The position numbers and the translations under genes were made by a program. From Ambrosia x helenae (taxonomy: Eukaryota; Streptophyta; Magnoliopsida; Asterales; Asteraceae): DNA of 64,000 bases. This document shows positions 32,898 through 43,569 of the stretch, piece after piece (position 1 is the first letter of the stretch; every line of letters begins with the position of its first letter). Location: the NCBI GenBank assembly GCA_030844895.1, contig JAUTDX010007483.1:62001-126000 (forward strand), written 5' to 3'. A model generated the notes under the pieces. The model was not told the DNA's origin, ran no database searches, and saw only the letters and a program-made list of their open reading frames with translations.

Positions 32898-35800
32898 ATT
32901 TCTTGAGTACAAATCTAAGGGGGGTGAGGGATGACCGGAAGGCGTCCTGGATTCGTGGTCTAAAAACGAGTCATGGAGTTCATTTTATTGGTATTCAAGA
33001 GACGAGAATTGGGCTAGGTTCGAATTTTGGTTTTGCGCCTTTCTGGGGAAGAACGAGGTTCTGTGCTGAATTAGTGGAGGCGGAGGGCAGATCTGGTGGT
33101 CTGGTTTCTCTATGGGATCCGACTGTGTTTCACGCTACTAACATTATCAAGAACAGGTATTTTTTATGTGTATCTGGTCATTTAAAGGTTGTCGGCACTA
33201 GGGTTAATATTGTGAACGTTTATGCGCCAAATGACGTCATGTTGAGAAGGGGTGTGTGGGAGGAATTATTAACGCTTAAGGCTACGGATCAGGGGATGTG
33301 GGTTTTCTTTGGTGATTTTAACGACGTCCGGTATCCGTCTGAAAGACTCAATTCTGAGTTCGTTCAGGCTAATGCCAATTGTTTTAACAGTTTTATTGAT
33401 CGTGCCGAGTTGCGGGAGTATAATATGGGGGGGCATTTGTTCACGTACATGTCAGATAATGGTACCAAGATGAGTAAACTTGATCGATTCCTGGTGTGTG
33501 ACAAGTTCATAAACGAATGGCCTGAGGCATCTGTTACCGCCTTATCTCGGGTTGCTTCGGACCATTGTCCTATCGTTTTGTCTAGTGTGGCGGCGGATTT
33601 TGGGCATACCCCTTTCCGCTTTTTTAACACTTGGCTGGATATTCCTGGATTTACGGAGTTTGTATCGGGGTCGTGTTCTGATTTCGTTTTCAGTGGGCCG
33701 GCTGAACTTGCTATTTCCACGAAATTGAAATTCCTGAAAAATAGAATCAAAGATTGGGTGGGGTCAGTTCGGCGTAATATGGGGAATGATTACAAGCACA
33801 GTTTAAAAGAGTTGGAAAAATTAGAAATTGTGGCCGAATCCAGGGATCTATCTGTGGAAGAACAACAGTTAAGAATGAAATTTCGGGCGGTTATATTGGA
33901 ACATGATAGGAAAAAGACCTTAGACGCCAAACAGAAATCGAGAATTAGGTGGGCAGTCGAAGGGGATGAGAATTCGAGCTTCTTCCATGGAATAGTAAAT
34001 GCAAACATTGCGAGTAATCGGATTAATGGTATTTTACTTGATAATAATTGGGTGTCGAATCCGAGCCTAGTCAAAGATCTGGCGTTTTCTTGTTTTGAGG
34101 AACGTCTCCGTGAGCCCATGTCTAGAAGGCCTGAGATTGTATGCTCGCACATTGAAAGAATTTCGGTTGATGATGCGGACCTTCTTGTTAGACCTTTTAC
34201 GCTTATGGAGATTAAGGATGCGGTCTGGAGCTGTGATGGTGACAAAGCACCGGGGCCGGATGGGTTTAACTTCAGATTCCTGAAAAGATGTTGGAATGGT
34301 TTGGAGGCGGAGTTCGTAAAATTGTTCCAGGAATTCTATGAGGAACCAAGGCTAGGGGCAGGTTGCGCATCCTCTTTCATCGCCTTAATTCCCAAAGGCG
34401 ATGATCCGTTGGTGTTTAATGATTACCGGCCCATTAGCCTTGTGGGGTGTGTCAATAAAGTCATTTCGAAAGTGCTTGTTAGTAGACTAAAAAAGGTGAT
34501 TGACAAGTTGGTTTCCCCCGAACAATCGGCATTCTTAGCGGGGAGGAACATAACGGATGGTCCTTTGATGCTCAATGAATTGATTGGATGGTTGAGGCGT
34601 ATGAAAAGAAAAGGATTAATCTTCAAGGTGGATATCGCAAAGGCGTATGATTCGGTAAATTGGGACTTCTTGAAGTCGGTTATGATGCAAATGGGTTTTC
34701 CACAGAGATGGGTGTCGTGGATTATGGCGGTAGTGAGTTCGGCTAGGGCCTCGGTTCTAGTTAATGGCTCGCCAACTGCTGAAGTTATTTGCAGCCGTGG
34801 CCTTAGACAGGGAGATCCCCTTTCACCTTTTTTATTCGTCTTGGTCATGGAGGCGCTGTCCGGTGTTATGAGGAGGGCTACGGCAAATGGTACGTTTCGT
34901 GGGCTGCCATGTGGTAATGGTTCGCTTATCTTATCACATTTTCTCTATGCCGACGATGTGGTTTTCTTAGGCGAATGGTCTGAAACTAACGCTTTGAATC
35001 TGAAGCGTATCTTAAGATGTTTCTACCTTGCATCCGGATTGAAAGTTAATCTTCATAAATGCAACGTGTTCGGGACCTGTGTTGATGAGAGTGAGCTGAA
35101 TAGTATGGCTGGGATACTTAAATGCGGTGTGGGGCAGCTTCCTTTTACCTACCTTGGTTTGCCGGTTGGGGCAAATATGAATCTTTATAAACATTGGAAG
35201 CCGGTGATTGATTTATTTCGAAAACGGCTCTCCAATTGGAAAGCCAAGCAGCTTTCGGCTGGTGGCAGAAGCGTACTTTTGAAATCGGTGCTCAACGCGT
35301 TGCCTACTTATTTTTTCTCGTTGTACAAAGCTCCGTTAGAGTTCTCGATGAATTGGATAAAATGAGGAGGGTTTTTTTCTGGGGTGGATCTGAGGAAAAG
35401 GCGAGGATGAATTGGATTGCGTGGGATAATGTGGTGGCCCCGGTTGACAGTGGTGGGCTTGGTTTTGGGTGGCTTAGAGACGCAAATCTGGCTTTACTCG
35501 CCAAATGGTGGTGGCGATTCAAAACCGAACCGGGAGGGCTGTGGAGAAGACTAATTTGGGCCCTTCATCAGTCGTCAAGGAATTGGAACCCGATACCGAT
35601 CCGCCTATCCAGTCCTGGGCCTTGGAAGAACATTGGGGCAGCTATGGCGATTCTCAAATCAGGGGGGGTGGAGGTTATTCGGAACATTAAAGGGGTGATT
35701 GGGGATGGGTTGGGAATCTCTTTCTGGCTCGACAACTGGGATACGGGCGGGCCTTTGGCTTGTCGGTTCCCTTCTTTGTTCGCGCTTGAGAGGGATAAAC

Positions 35801-36542
35801 TGATTCCACTTGCTCATAGGGTGTTACCTGATGGGTTGGGTTGGGCTTGGGGTGAAAACTTTGGATTGTTGACGGCAAACGCAGCAGCTGAACTGGACGT
35901 CTTCACTCAGCAGTTGGCTTGTCCTTCTGTTGGTGTGGGGCCGGACAGTTGGGTCTGGGATGGGAGGGGTGGGTTGGGCTTCTCTGTTGCGGCTCTGAAG
36001 GAAGAATTGTATGCGGCCAGGTGTATTCCAAGTCCTCGTGTCATTGAGTGGAACTCATGGGTGCCGAAAAAGGTGGGCATCCTAATCTGGAAAGCGGCAA
36101 AAGGAAGACTACCTACAAAGGAAGCTCTTGTGCGGAGAAATATTCATATCGGGTCAGACCTGTGCCCGTTATGCGGTGATTATCCGGAGTCCATGAACAC
36201 CTTTTTGTGTCATGTAGCTTTGCACAAGCTGTTTGGCAACAGATCTCCCAATGGTGCAAGACTGGTCAGTTCATTCTATTCGACTTCTGGGATATCCTGC
36301 AGATCCATTCTTACGCAGGTGGCTCAAAAAAGGCGCGGAAACTTCTACAAGCAATCTGCTATGTCACGGTTTGGTGTATATGGAAGGTGCGGAACGAGCT
36401 TATTTTCCGTCAACAACAAAGTTCCGTTCGGAAGACCATAGGGGATATTAAGTCGTTAAGTTTCTTATGGGTAAAAGCTCGGGCGAAATCGATAAATTTA
36501 GAGTGGGACAAATGGGGTGGTTTCTCTCTTTCAAATGTATAG
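32894..36542 (+). pseudogene. LINE ORF2 (AP endonuclease, RT, zf-RVT) broken by two frameshifts
   Basis: The first frame (32894 to 35365) carries an apurinic-type endonuclease with N7, E36, D141/N143 and S222-D223-H224 (SDH), and a reverse transcriptase with KAPGPDG (451-457), D580 and YADD (685-688), so both catalytic sites look whole. Near 35338-35345 the frame shifts by -1 (APL then VLDELDKMRRVFFWGG). Near 36195-36200 it shifts again (ESMN then LFVSCSFAQAVWQQ), both consistent with single-base losses. The third frame ends at 36542 (GGFSLSNV). The C-terminal zinc-binding region (zf-RVT, CPLCGDYPES) straddles the second shift. Few differences from a working copy are apparent, so insertion was probably recent. 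Confidence 0.9.
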
Positions 36543-36664
36543 TTATTAGATGTCTGGACTCGTTTTTATTTTCTGTTCTCTTGGTGTAATGGGTGTAATT
36601 GGCTAGTCTCCCGCTAGCATTGGGTGATCAATAAAGTTTGTTGGCCGTTTCAAAAAAAAAAAAA

Positions 36665-36822
36665 ATAAATAAATAAAGGTGCAAAACTAAATTTAAATTA
36701 AATTAACCGGATGAAATTGATTTAAGTGATCGTAGTGTATGTTACTCTACTGTCACATCACCACATGAGAGCGTCTCACATCATTAGGTGGACGTCGAGG
36801 GGCGTCGTTGAAGGGGGTGTTG
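36665..36822. other. Spacer between LINE tail and long palindrome
   Basis: Includes the TAAATAAATAAA tail remnant and GC-richer CGTCGAGGGGCGTCGTTGA just before the palindrome. The phrase GGGGGTGTTG immediately left of the palindrome has no inverted partner on the right side. Confidence 0.4.
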
Positions 36823-37223
36823 CCCTGGTAACACGCGTAATGAGAGTCATAGAGAGACTTTTTTTATATAAATCTTTTAGCTACTCTCATGTTACACTTT
36901 ACACATTTTTATTTTATTTTTTAAGTTAAAACACTACACACATTTGAGGGTTTAGATTATTTAGTTAGATAGATAAAGTCTTATCACCTACATCACATTG
37001 ACGTGACATGAACTTTTTTCACTCAGTAATTAAATCATGTCACGTCAATGTGATGTAGGTGATAAGACTTTATCTATCTAACTAAATAATCTAAACCCTC
37101 AAATGTGTGTAGTGTTTTAACTTAAAAAATAAAATAAAAATGTGTAAAGTGTAACATGAGAGTAGCTAAAAGATTTATATAAAAAAAGTCTCTCTATGAC
37201 TCTCATTACGCGTGTTACCAGGG
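36823..37223. repeat. Apparently perfect 189-bp inverted repeat with 23-nt loop
   Basis: The left arm 36823-37011 (opens CCCTGGTAACACGCGTAATG) and the right arm 37035-37223 (closes CGTGTTACCAGGG) are reverse complements; I checked them by eye base by base and found no mismatch, including a T7/A7 run. The loop is 37012-37034. Transcribed RNA would form a 189-bp hairpin. Ends are GC-rich, the body AT-rich, and there is no coding frame, as in foldback MITEs. No target duplication was found. The Myb-like ORF starts about 330 bp to the right. Confidence 0.9.
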
Positions 37224-37472
37224 AAAGGGTGCATGTAGAGTTGTTTTTTTATTTAACTGATTTTAGCTAATCCTGTCTTGCCATATCATTTCACTCATTT
37301 ACTTTACTAAAACATTTTTTTTGGAGGCAACACTCCACTGATTCTTTCATTTTATATTTTCATTTAAATTAAAAAAGTAACCGTTTTTAAATTTTCAAGA
37401 CGGTAATTAATTTTCTAACCGTTTAAAAAGTAACTGTTACAACCATAACTCAAGAATTCTTACCGTTAGTTT

Positions 37473-37481
37473 TGTTCTATA
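37473..37481 (+). promoter_or_regulatory. TATA box of the Myb-like ORF
   Basis: CTATAAAAAC lies about 70 bp upstream of the ATG at 37551 and is followed by a CAAAACCAAAACC leader. Its position fits a pol II TATA box. The same layout (CTATAAAAACCAC) is repeated near 39354, upstream of the ORF start at 39475. Confidence 0.5.
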
Positions 37482-37550
37482 AAAACCTCATAACTTCAAT
37501 ACCAAAATCAAACCAAAACCGGTTAGCATACTTTAATCGTATCGTTAATA

Positions 37551-37918
37551 TGGACCCGTGGAATGTAAATGAGGAGATCGCGTTAACAAGGGCATACTTG
37601 ATAGTGAGAAACACATGGGTTCATGCTGTCGATTTCCAGAGAAATTCGTTTTGGAACCGGGTGTCGGTGATATTCAATGAAATAACCGGCACAAATGACC
37701 GCCCCAAGGATTTGCTCACTAGTAAGTGGTTTGCTCTCTGGTCCAGGTGTATCCGATGGAACGCCCTCTATGAAGCCACGATGGAGAGGCACCCTAATCT
37801 TCAAGAAACATTGCAATCCAAGTCACACGCCGCGACTATTAACATGCACACGGGACTAACTTCATCCATTTTGCGCCTTGGCGAATGTTGCGCCATTTGT
37901 TTAATAATTAATGTTTAA
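37551..37918 (+). CDS. Myb/SANT-like domain ORF of the type linked to PIF/Harbinger elements
   Basis: From the ATG at 37551 the product begins MDPWNVNEEIALTRAYLIV and continues NSFWNRVSVIFNEITGTNDR, LTSKWFALWSRCIRWNALYE. This is the trihelix/Myb-like pattern (W-EE-AL-AY, FW-RV-FNE, L-SKW, N-YE) of plant proteins often labelled glutathione S-transferase T3-like or No-apical-meristem-associated, many of which belong to PIF/Harbinger transposons and partner with the transposase. After about residue 85 the sequence no longer resembles the family and the ORF ends at 37918, so it is probably a truncated copy. It sits just right of the perfect palindrome. A gene start with its own TATA box is visible; expression is unknown. 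Confidence 0.55.
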
Positions 37919-38894
37919 TGTTGTTTAATGTTTATTGTTTAATGTTTAATGTTTAAAGATAAAAAACGGTCATAATGTATACGGTCAAAAAATAAAACTG
38001 GTCAAAAAATAACGGTCAAAGGTAAAAAAAAATGTGGCAAGTATTTATTGGTCAAGAAAAAGACCGTTTCTTTATACCAGCCCGTTAACTAGAACCAGAA
38101 ATTGGTTCACTGGACCCCTACCAGCACAGGTGGCGGCGGTGTTACCGTGCTGGTAGTAGGGTACTCGTGCCCAATTCTGGTAGCGCCCCGTCCCCCTAAT
38201 ATGTGTATCGATAGTTTGATAAATGAATGAAGTGATCACGAGTTTAATTGAATAACTCGGTTAAGTTTGCTTCAGACAATAACATTCTTGTTGGTAATCG
38301 GGCACCATTCTATTGACAAAAAACAGTTCCATCGCTTTCTTAAAGGATAAATATTAATATTTGGCAAGTCACTTGAGTGGTCCGTCATCTTTCAGCACGG
38401 CCTCGTGTAAAAAATATATGAGGTAATTGTCTTAGTCTCCCACATTTAGGGTCCCAAATTTTTTTATTAGATTACTCATTTACGCATTCTGCTATATTGT
38501 TAGAGCATGTTTTACTTTAGTTTTGGTTTGGCGAATGTGATACGGCGGGTGTTATCGAGTTTTTTTAAGAGCGCAATATAATCCGACATGTCTTAAATAC
38601 TGTATATTTGTGTATTATTATTATGCAGATATTTGGTACTTATATACTTATGTATTTAAATAAGGTAATAGCATGTGATGTGGCGTATGTCACTCAGGCA
38701 CCTTTGAAGAGCGCACTCTAACCCTTCATTCCTTAAACACCGTTTATATTTGGTTGTTATTGTTGTCGTTATTATTATAACAATTTAGTAATTATCTACT
38801 CAAGTTTTTAAATAAGATAATACTTAATTATATTTGGCTATTATTATTGTTGTTAATTATATTAACGTAGTGAATTAAATAATCTCGTGTGTAT
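37919..38894. other. Intergenic sequence after the Myb-like ORF
   Basis: TTTAATGTTTAATG repeats at 37905-37950, then a GC-richer block (38090-38190) with ACCAGCACAGG/GTGCTGGTAG words that can pair, then AT-rich sequence. No gene. The block may be the worn end of the element that carries the Myb-like ORF. Confidence 0.35.
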
Positions 38895-38907
38895 TAAATA
38901 ATGTATT

Positions 38908-39142
38908 GCCAATGACCTCCAACCCAGCTGGGGAGAGGTGAGAGGGTTTACCTCTTTGGAGGGTTCCCGCCCGGGCTTGGTCTTGAGTTCGAATCCTGCA
39001 CACCACGAAAAAATTCCCTGTAACGGTTTGAGATAACTTCAAAGTGGACACCGGTGCATGGGTAGTGATTCGAACTCGGGTTGAGGGGTTGTCTGTCGAT
39101 TGGTTTCACCGCTGAAGCACACCTTCCAAAAAAATAAAAAAA
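38908..39142 (+). mobile_element. tRNA-derived SINE with 13-bp target duplication
   Basis: It opens GCCAATGACCTCCAACCCAG with an A-box-like AGCTGGGGAG, has a B box GAGTTCGAATCC (about 38985-38996) and a second GATTCGAACTCGGGT, and ends in an A-rich tail (about 39128-39142). The sequence TAAATAATGTATT flanks it on both sides (38895-38907 and 39143-39155). Together these are the hallmarks of a SINE copied through RNA. Confidence 0.85.
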
Positions 39143-39155
39143 TAAATAATGTATT

Positions 39156-39724
39156 AATTAGGATAAGCTTAATAAATGAAGGCAAATTAGGACTATTAGG
39201 CTTATGGGTGTGGGGATCGTTCAATAGTCGGCCATGACCGTCCGGGACGTCCCAAAACGTCCAATTGCGGACGATTGAGACGGGCTAAAAAATTTGAACG
39301 TAGGGGACAACAACTATGACAGCTAGTTTTGATTAAAAAAAATATTTTCCAAACTATAAAAACCACTCCATTCCATTTTATTTTTTTTTACAAAATCCCT
39401 CTCTACCTCAACCCAAATCTCTCAAATTTTTATAAAAAAAAAAAAAAACTATAATTCTCTCTAAAAAAAGCAATGTCATATTTATATTTGGTTGATTCGT
39501 CATCTTTGTCGAGTAAAGAAAACCAATTTTTTTATAAACGTTGTTATGATTACTCATTCCAAGGCCCCATTAAGTGTCCCAACTCTTTCCAAGTGCTATC
39601 ATAATATTTGACTAAAGAGGGTGTCATACGTTTTTTATTACACAAAGTTGATCCAAACATTATTTGACTAAACAATGTGATACTGTTATATTAATCCATC
39701 ATCCCAAGAGAAAACAAGTTATAT
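39156..39724 (+). other. Possible Harbinger-like 5' end; no complete gene
   Basis: A TATA-like CTATAAAAACCACTCC near 39354 precedes a short ORF from 39475 (MSYLYLVDSSSLSSKENQFF, stopping after about 40 codons). The Ser-rich start recalls the N-terminus of some Harbinger-type transposases, but no catalytic domain follows. The assignment is weak. Confidence 0.3.
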
Positions 39725-41055
39725 TTAGATGGTAGGTAAGTGGGCAACAAGCTACGCCGTTATCCCTCTTTTGAATCGCAAAATCTATCCTGCTAAACAA
39801 AAACATTTGGTTCTTAGGGCACTGCGAGTCACTGTGGACCACCTTCTACACTCGTTTTAGAAAACGTATTGCCTCAGGGGCAGAGATCCAAATGTATCAA
39901 AAGTAAACAGTAGGAACAAATGTTGATTCTCTAAACAGGCTGCTTCGTGCTTAGCGACCTTCTTAGCTTCTGCCCTCAAAATTGTCTGCCCCGGTTAGGG
40001 CTGTTCACGAGCCGAGCCGAACCGAACGGACCTTTGCTCATGCTTGACTCATATACAAACCAAACCGAGCTGAGCGGCTCGTTTACAATCGAGCTGAAAA
40101 GCGAGCAAGCATTGTTCGAGCGCAAATTTTTTCGAGCAAGCGTCGAGCGAGAAACGAGCGAAGAGTAATTTAGACAACCATGAAATTGGAATGTTATCCT
40201 CAATGTTTTCGTTGTCGAGTCACAACTAAGGTGGAACTGTCCAATGAGGACACTAATATTGAGGTCCGAGTGTCCAAGAATGAGGCTTAGGTTGAGGCAA
40301 TGAACATACTATAAAGAATAATTGTCGCTTTGTGACATAAGGTGATATCAAGCGACGACTAAGGATGGACGACTAATAACATAAAGAAGGGTTTTACTAT
40401 TAAACTTAGTATTAAATTTTTATTTGATAAAGGGGGCTAGTCATATTTTATTTCCATATATTGTGCCAAATGTTATGTATAAATCTGTAAATATTACTTT
40501 GATTTGTGGGTATATATATAATTATGTATATAATAAATAAATAATAATTTATTCGAGCCGAACCGAGCCGAGCGGACTTTTGCTCGTGCTTGGCTCATTT
40601 ACAAATCGAACCGAGCCGATCGGCTCATTTACAACCAAGCGAACGATCGAGCGAGCATTTTTCGAGCATTTTCCGAACGAGCGGCGAGCGATCCACGAGC
40701 GGCGAGCGATCCACGAGCGACGAGCGATTTGAACGGCCCTAGCCCCGGCAGTACAAAGTCGCTGTCTTGCAAACCTACCAAGGGGGAAACCCCTGTCAGG
40801 TCAACACAAGCATGTTTGCCCCAACCCATCCAAACACAAGAATATCCGCATGACGCAAGGTAGATCTCCCCTCCTGCGGATCAGTCAAAAAATTGACCGG
40901 TGCCTCTTTCTTGGCTGAGACCCCCACACTTCGAAACGCATCTCATAGAACATCTCTGACCAAATCATGGCGGTACTTGAACCTCGACAATTCCTTTTAG
41001 TGGAGCGCATGCTTGTGTTGATCCAAACATTGGCAAGGTTGATTCGCGGCTCTAA
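39725..41055 (-). pseudogene. Non-LTR retroelement 3' fragment (endonuclease-like domain), split by an insertion
   Basis: Read on the minus strand, 41055-40742 followed by 39994-39725 aligns with the fragment at 54035-54997. Matching stretches include the RHDWVRD region, the KKEAPVNFLTDP region, STLRxADILVFGW, KHACVDLTGVSPLVGL, KxENQHxF, FDTFGSL and a worn IQKGVAAQLVARLP end. Stops and frameshifts are frequent. A GAGCGAGC-rich element (39996-40741) is inserted in it. Its two flanks rejoin at a GCCCCGG duplication, which dates the insertion after the fragment. Confidence 0.75.
39996..40741. mobile_element. GAGCCGAACCGAGC-rich element nested in the retroelement fragment
   Basis: It opens TAGGGCTGTTCACGAGCC and ends TTTGAACGGCCCTA, so the ends are short inverted repeats with one mismatch. 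GCCCCGG flanks both sides (39988-39994 and 40742-40748; an eighth base differs). Inside, two blocks of about 190 bp (39998-40190 and 40553-40740) are direct repeats of each other around an AT-rich middle. No real gene; short ORFs here are chance products of GAGC repeats. Confidence 0.75.
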
Positions 41056-41697
41056 CGGTAAGTTGTTTTGTCAATCATTTTAAAGTTTGCCCACACTTCT
41101 ATTTAAGCAATCTTTTCGTCGGCACTTAAACTTACCATACACATCGAAAACTAATCATACGAATCATACTTTACTGATCTGCGTTTTTAACACGTCTTTT
41201 AATTTAAACATTGGATTGATAGTTCACTAAGATAAAATTTTATTCGTGAGAACAAATGATAATATATATACGTTCAAACACAAGAGATAGCCATCGATTG
41301 ATCTCTACTAATTAGAGATGATTATTTGATGATTCACGTCGTCCTATAAAAGGTGATCTCTATGACTCTATCGGTCTAACAATAATATATTAGTTATTTT
41401 ATTATATATATCTCTAGTTATATTATATTCTCTTTACATTATTGTTAAAAACTTGAAAAGTTATTTCAAGATCAAGACAAGAAGTAAAGAATTTAAAACC
41501 CTCAAAATTTCACAATCGGGTTTGTCCCGATTGCTAAGTGTTATGTGTCTTATGTCCAATGCTTGATACAAAACCACTATCGAGCCGGGAGTCTCACTGG
41601 AAGCAGTCTCTCTATCCATACGGGGTAGAGGTAAGGTTGTCTACATCTTACCCTTCTCAGACTTTATCTTAATTTTTGTTATGGGTGGGATTAAGTT
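41056..41697. other. AT-rich intergenic sequence; no gene seen
   Basis: No ORF with known motifs and no clear repeat ends. An AT-only stretch lies near 41385-41440. Confidence 0.4.
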
Positions 41698-42715
41698 TTT
41701 TTTTTTTTGAACGGTTAACTTCATTAAACAAGCGCGCCCTCAAAAAAAGGACCGCCTAAATTACAACATATACAATGGAAAAACAGCCCAATCCTTCCAT
41801 ACAATAGTATTAAATCTAGTACGACATTTGACCCATAAAAACATAGAAGACTTCACCACGGCTACCACCTCGGCTACTTTAGGAGGAGCATCATCTAAAA
41901 CCTTTCTATTTCTTGTCTTCCAGATAGCCCAACAAGTTGTCATAATAATACCCCTAACAAGTTTTTTAGCCCACTTCAAGTCGTTCGCATTATCATGGAT
42001 TTTTAGCAAATCTTCCATGTCAAACACAGCCGGAGTGTGAATCTTACACCAACTCCAAATACAACTCCAAACGCCACTAACAAAACCACATTCAATAAAC
42101 AAATGCTCACAGGTTTCATCGAACACTTCACATAAAGGGCAGACAAGCGGGGAAGGGCAATTTGTCTTCTGTTAAGAGCTATACGTGTAGGGATGCGATT
42201 CATTTCTGTCCTCCACATATGACTATTAACTTTACTAGGCACCCAAGATTCCCATTTAAAAGATGAGATCGGCTTTCATTCCTATTCATCCTTAATAAGA
42301 TTTTAGCACTAGCCACTGTGAAGCAAGAATTACCTTCAAATTCCCAAATCCATTCATCTTTATCATTCGACAGCGAGGTAGAGGAAACCATGTACATGAC
42401 ATCCTGCATTTCGGAGACAGCTCCTACTGTGTCTACAGCCGCATTCCAAGCTGCAGTTAACCGAACTGCAGCCCCATCTCTGATGACATGGTCTTTAATC
42501 AAACAGTTCTTATCCTTTTCTGAATTATAGAGGTTCGGCCAGCGGTTCATAAGCACAGAATCCCCGAACCATTTATCCTTCCAGAAGCGCAAACTCTCCC
42601 CATTCCCTACCTTACCTTTGTAATATCGATCAACATGTTCGCCATTGAGTCGTAATTTATTAATTGCAGCCACCATAGTTTTCCAGCAGCCGCATACATT
42701 ATTAGCTGCAGGAAG
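41698..42715 (-). pseudogene. 5'-truncated LINE: C-terminal part of ORF2
   Basis: On the minus strand the sequence starts in NNVCGCWKTMVAAINKLRLNG, continues through GESLRFWKDKWFGDSVL, RWPNLY, DEWIWEFEGNSCFTVASAK, then, after a frameshift, WVPSKVNSHMWRTEMNRIPT, and after another, DETCEHLFIECGFVSGVW and WAIWKTRNRKV, ending ...WKDWAVFPLYML. This is the zinc-binding zf-RVT end of a plant LINE ORF2. A T run on + (about 41698-41711) is the poly-A tail of the minus-strand copy. The 5' truncation and tail are typical of LINE insertions. At least two frameshifts make it dead. Confidence 0.88.
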
Positions 42716-43151
42716 AAAGACTTAAATGATAAACTGAGTATGATGATTAATATTTTTTTACAATTATAATTATCAAAACCAAAAAGCAGGTAAATTAATT
42801 AATTACTATTTATTGGAATATCCCGAAATGTTGAGATCGTTCACGATACTTGTTTGCTAAAATACTTAAATGGTCGCCAAGTTAGCCATAAACGATTAAA
42901 CATACGAGTTTAATTTTTATTTTCCACAGATTCAAGTAATTTATCTTAACATAAAGATATTATAAAGAAAAAGAAATTAACTAACTTATATTGTTGTTTT
43001 CCCTCTTAGTACCATGACATCGCGAGTAACAAGTGTTGATGTCATGGTCAAACATGGTCAGATTTGTTACTATTTTCATCCAGAAAAACAATTGTTCGTT
43101 GTACCGGCATGGTCCACATTTCTCTAAATTAAAACATAACTTTTTATTTAA

Positions 43152-43569
43152 GTAGCTGTTAGTTGGCCCGCGTTTCGTCGCAAGCGTCGCTGTTGTGCAT
43201 ACATGTTACGCACAATGGGTGGTGGTTCGCTGCCGGGAGCTCCTATTGCGTTGAGGGTTTGGTGGGCATAAAAAATAACATTAAGTGATTGTTATGCTCG
43301 CGTGGGTTTCACAAAAATACTCATAACCCATTAAGTTCCACACCAGCGTTAACACTTGGGTACACACATACATATATGTTAGAAAAATAATCGTTAAAAA
43401 AATAAAATTATATTTGGTTGTATGGATACCAATTAGCATCTTTTGAGGGCCTTGACTTGACAGCATGAAGCAGAAAATATTCACGTATTTAGTTTTCAAA
43501 TTTGGCGGCTGGAGCATGGCGCATGTTAACATGAAGTTACTACTAAAAGTGTCTCTTCTTTAATATAGA
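43152..43569 (-). mobile_element. Probable short Helitron (worn), related to 46727-47099
   Basis: On the minus strand it starts near TCTATATTAAAGAAGAGACACT and ends near ACGCGGGCCAACTAACAGCT then AC. The last 150 bases match the plus-strand Helitron at 46930-47090 (CACGCGAG, ACAATCACTT, CACCAAACCCTCAACGCAA, AGGAGCTCCC). The terminal CTAG appears mutated to CTAC and the hairpin is imperfect, so the ends are approximate. Confidence 0.45.

Larger units (their letters stand above)
30996..36664 (+). mobile_element. Nearly complete L1-clade LINE with poly-A tail
   Basis: It contains an RRM-type ORF1, an endonuclease/RT ORF2, an AATAAA signal at 36630-36635 and a poly-A tail at 36652-36664, then AT-rich TAAATAAATAAA. 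The order and motifs are those of plant L1-type non-LTR retrotransposons. The 5' end is not fixed: it lies left of the ORF1 Met at 31023, possibly from about 30780. I did not find a target duplication. Two one-base deletions in ORF2 make the copy inactive but recent. Confidence 0.9.

Noticed and set aside
40629..40829. Minus-strand ORF with repeated SLAARG units
   Set aside because: It is the translation of GAGCGGCGAGCGATCCAC repeats running into the retroelement fragment; it is not a protein repeat.
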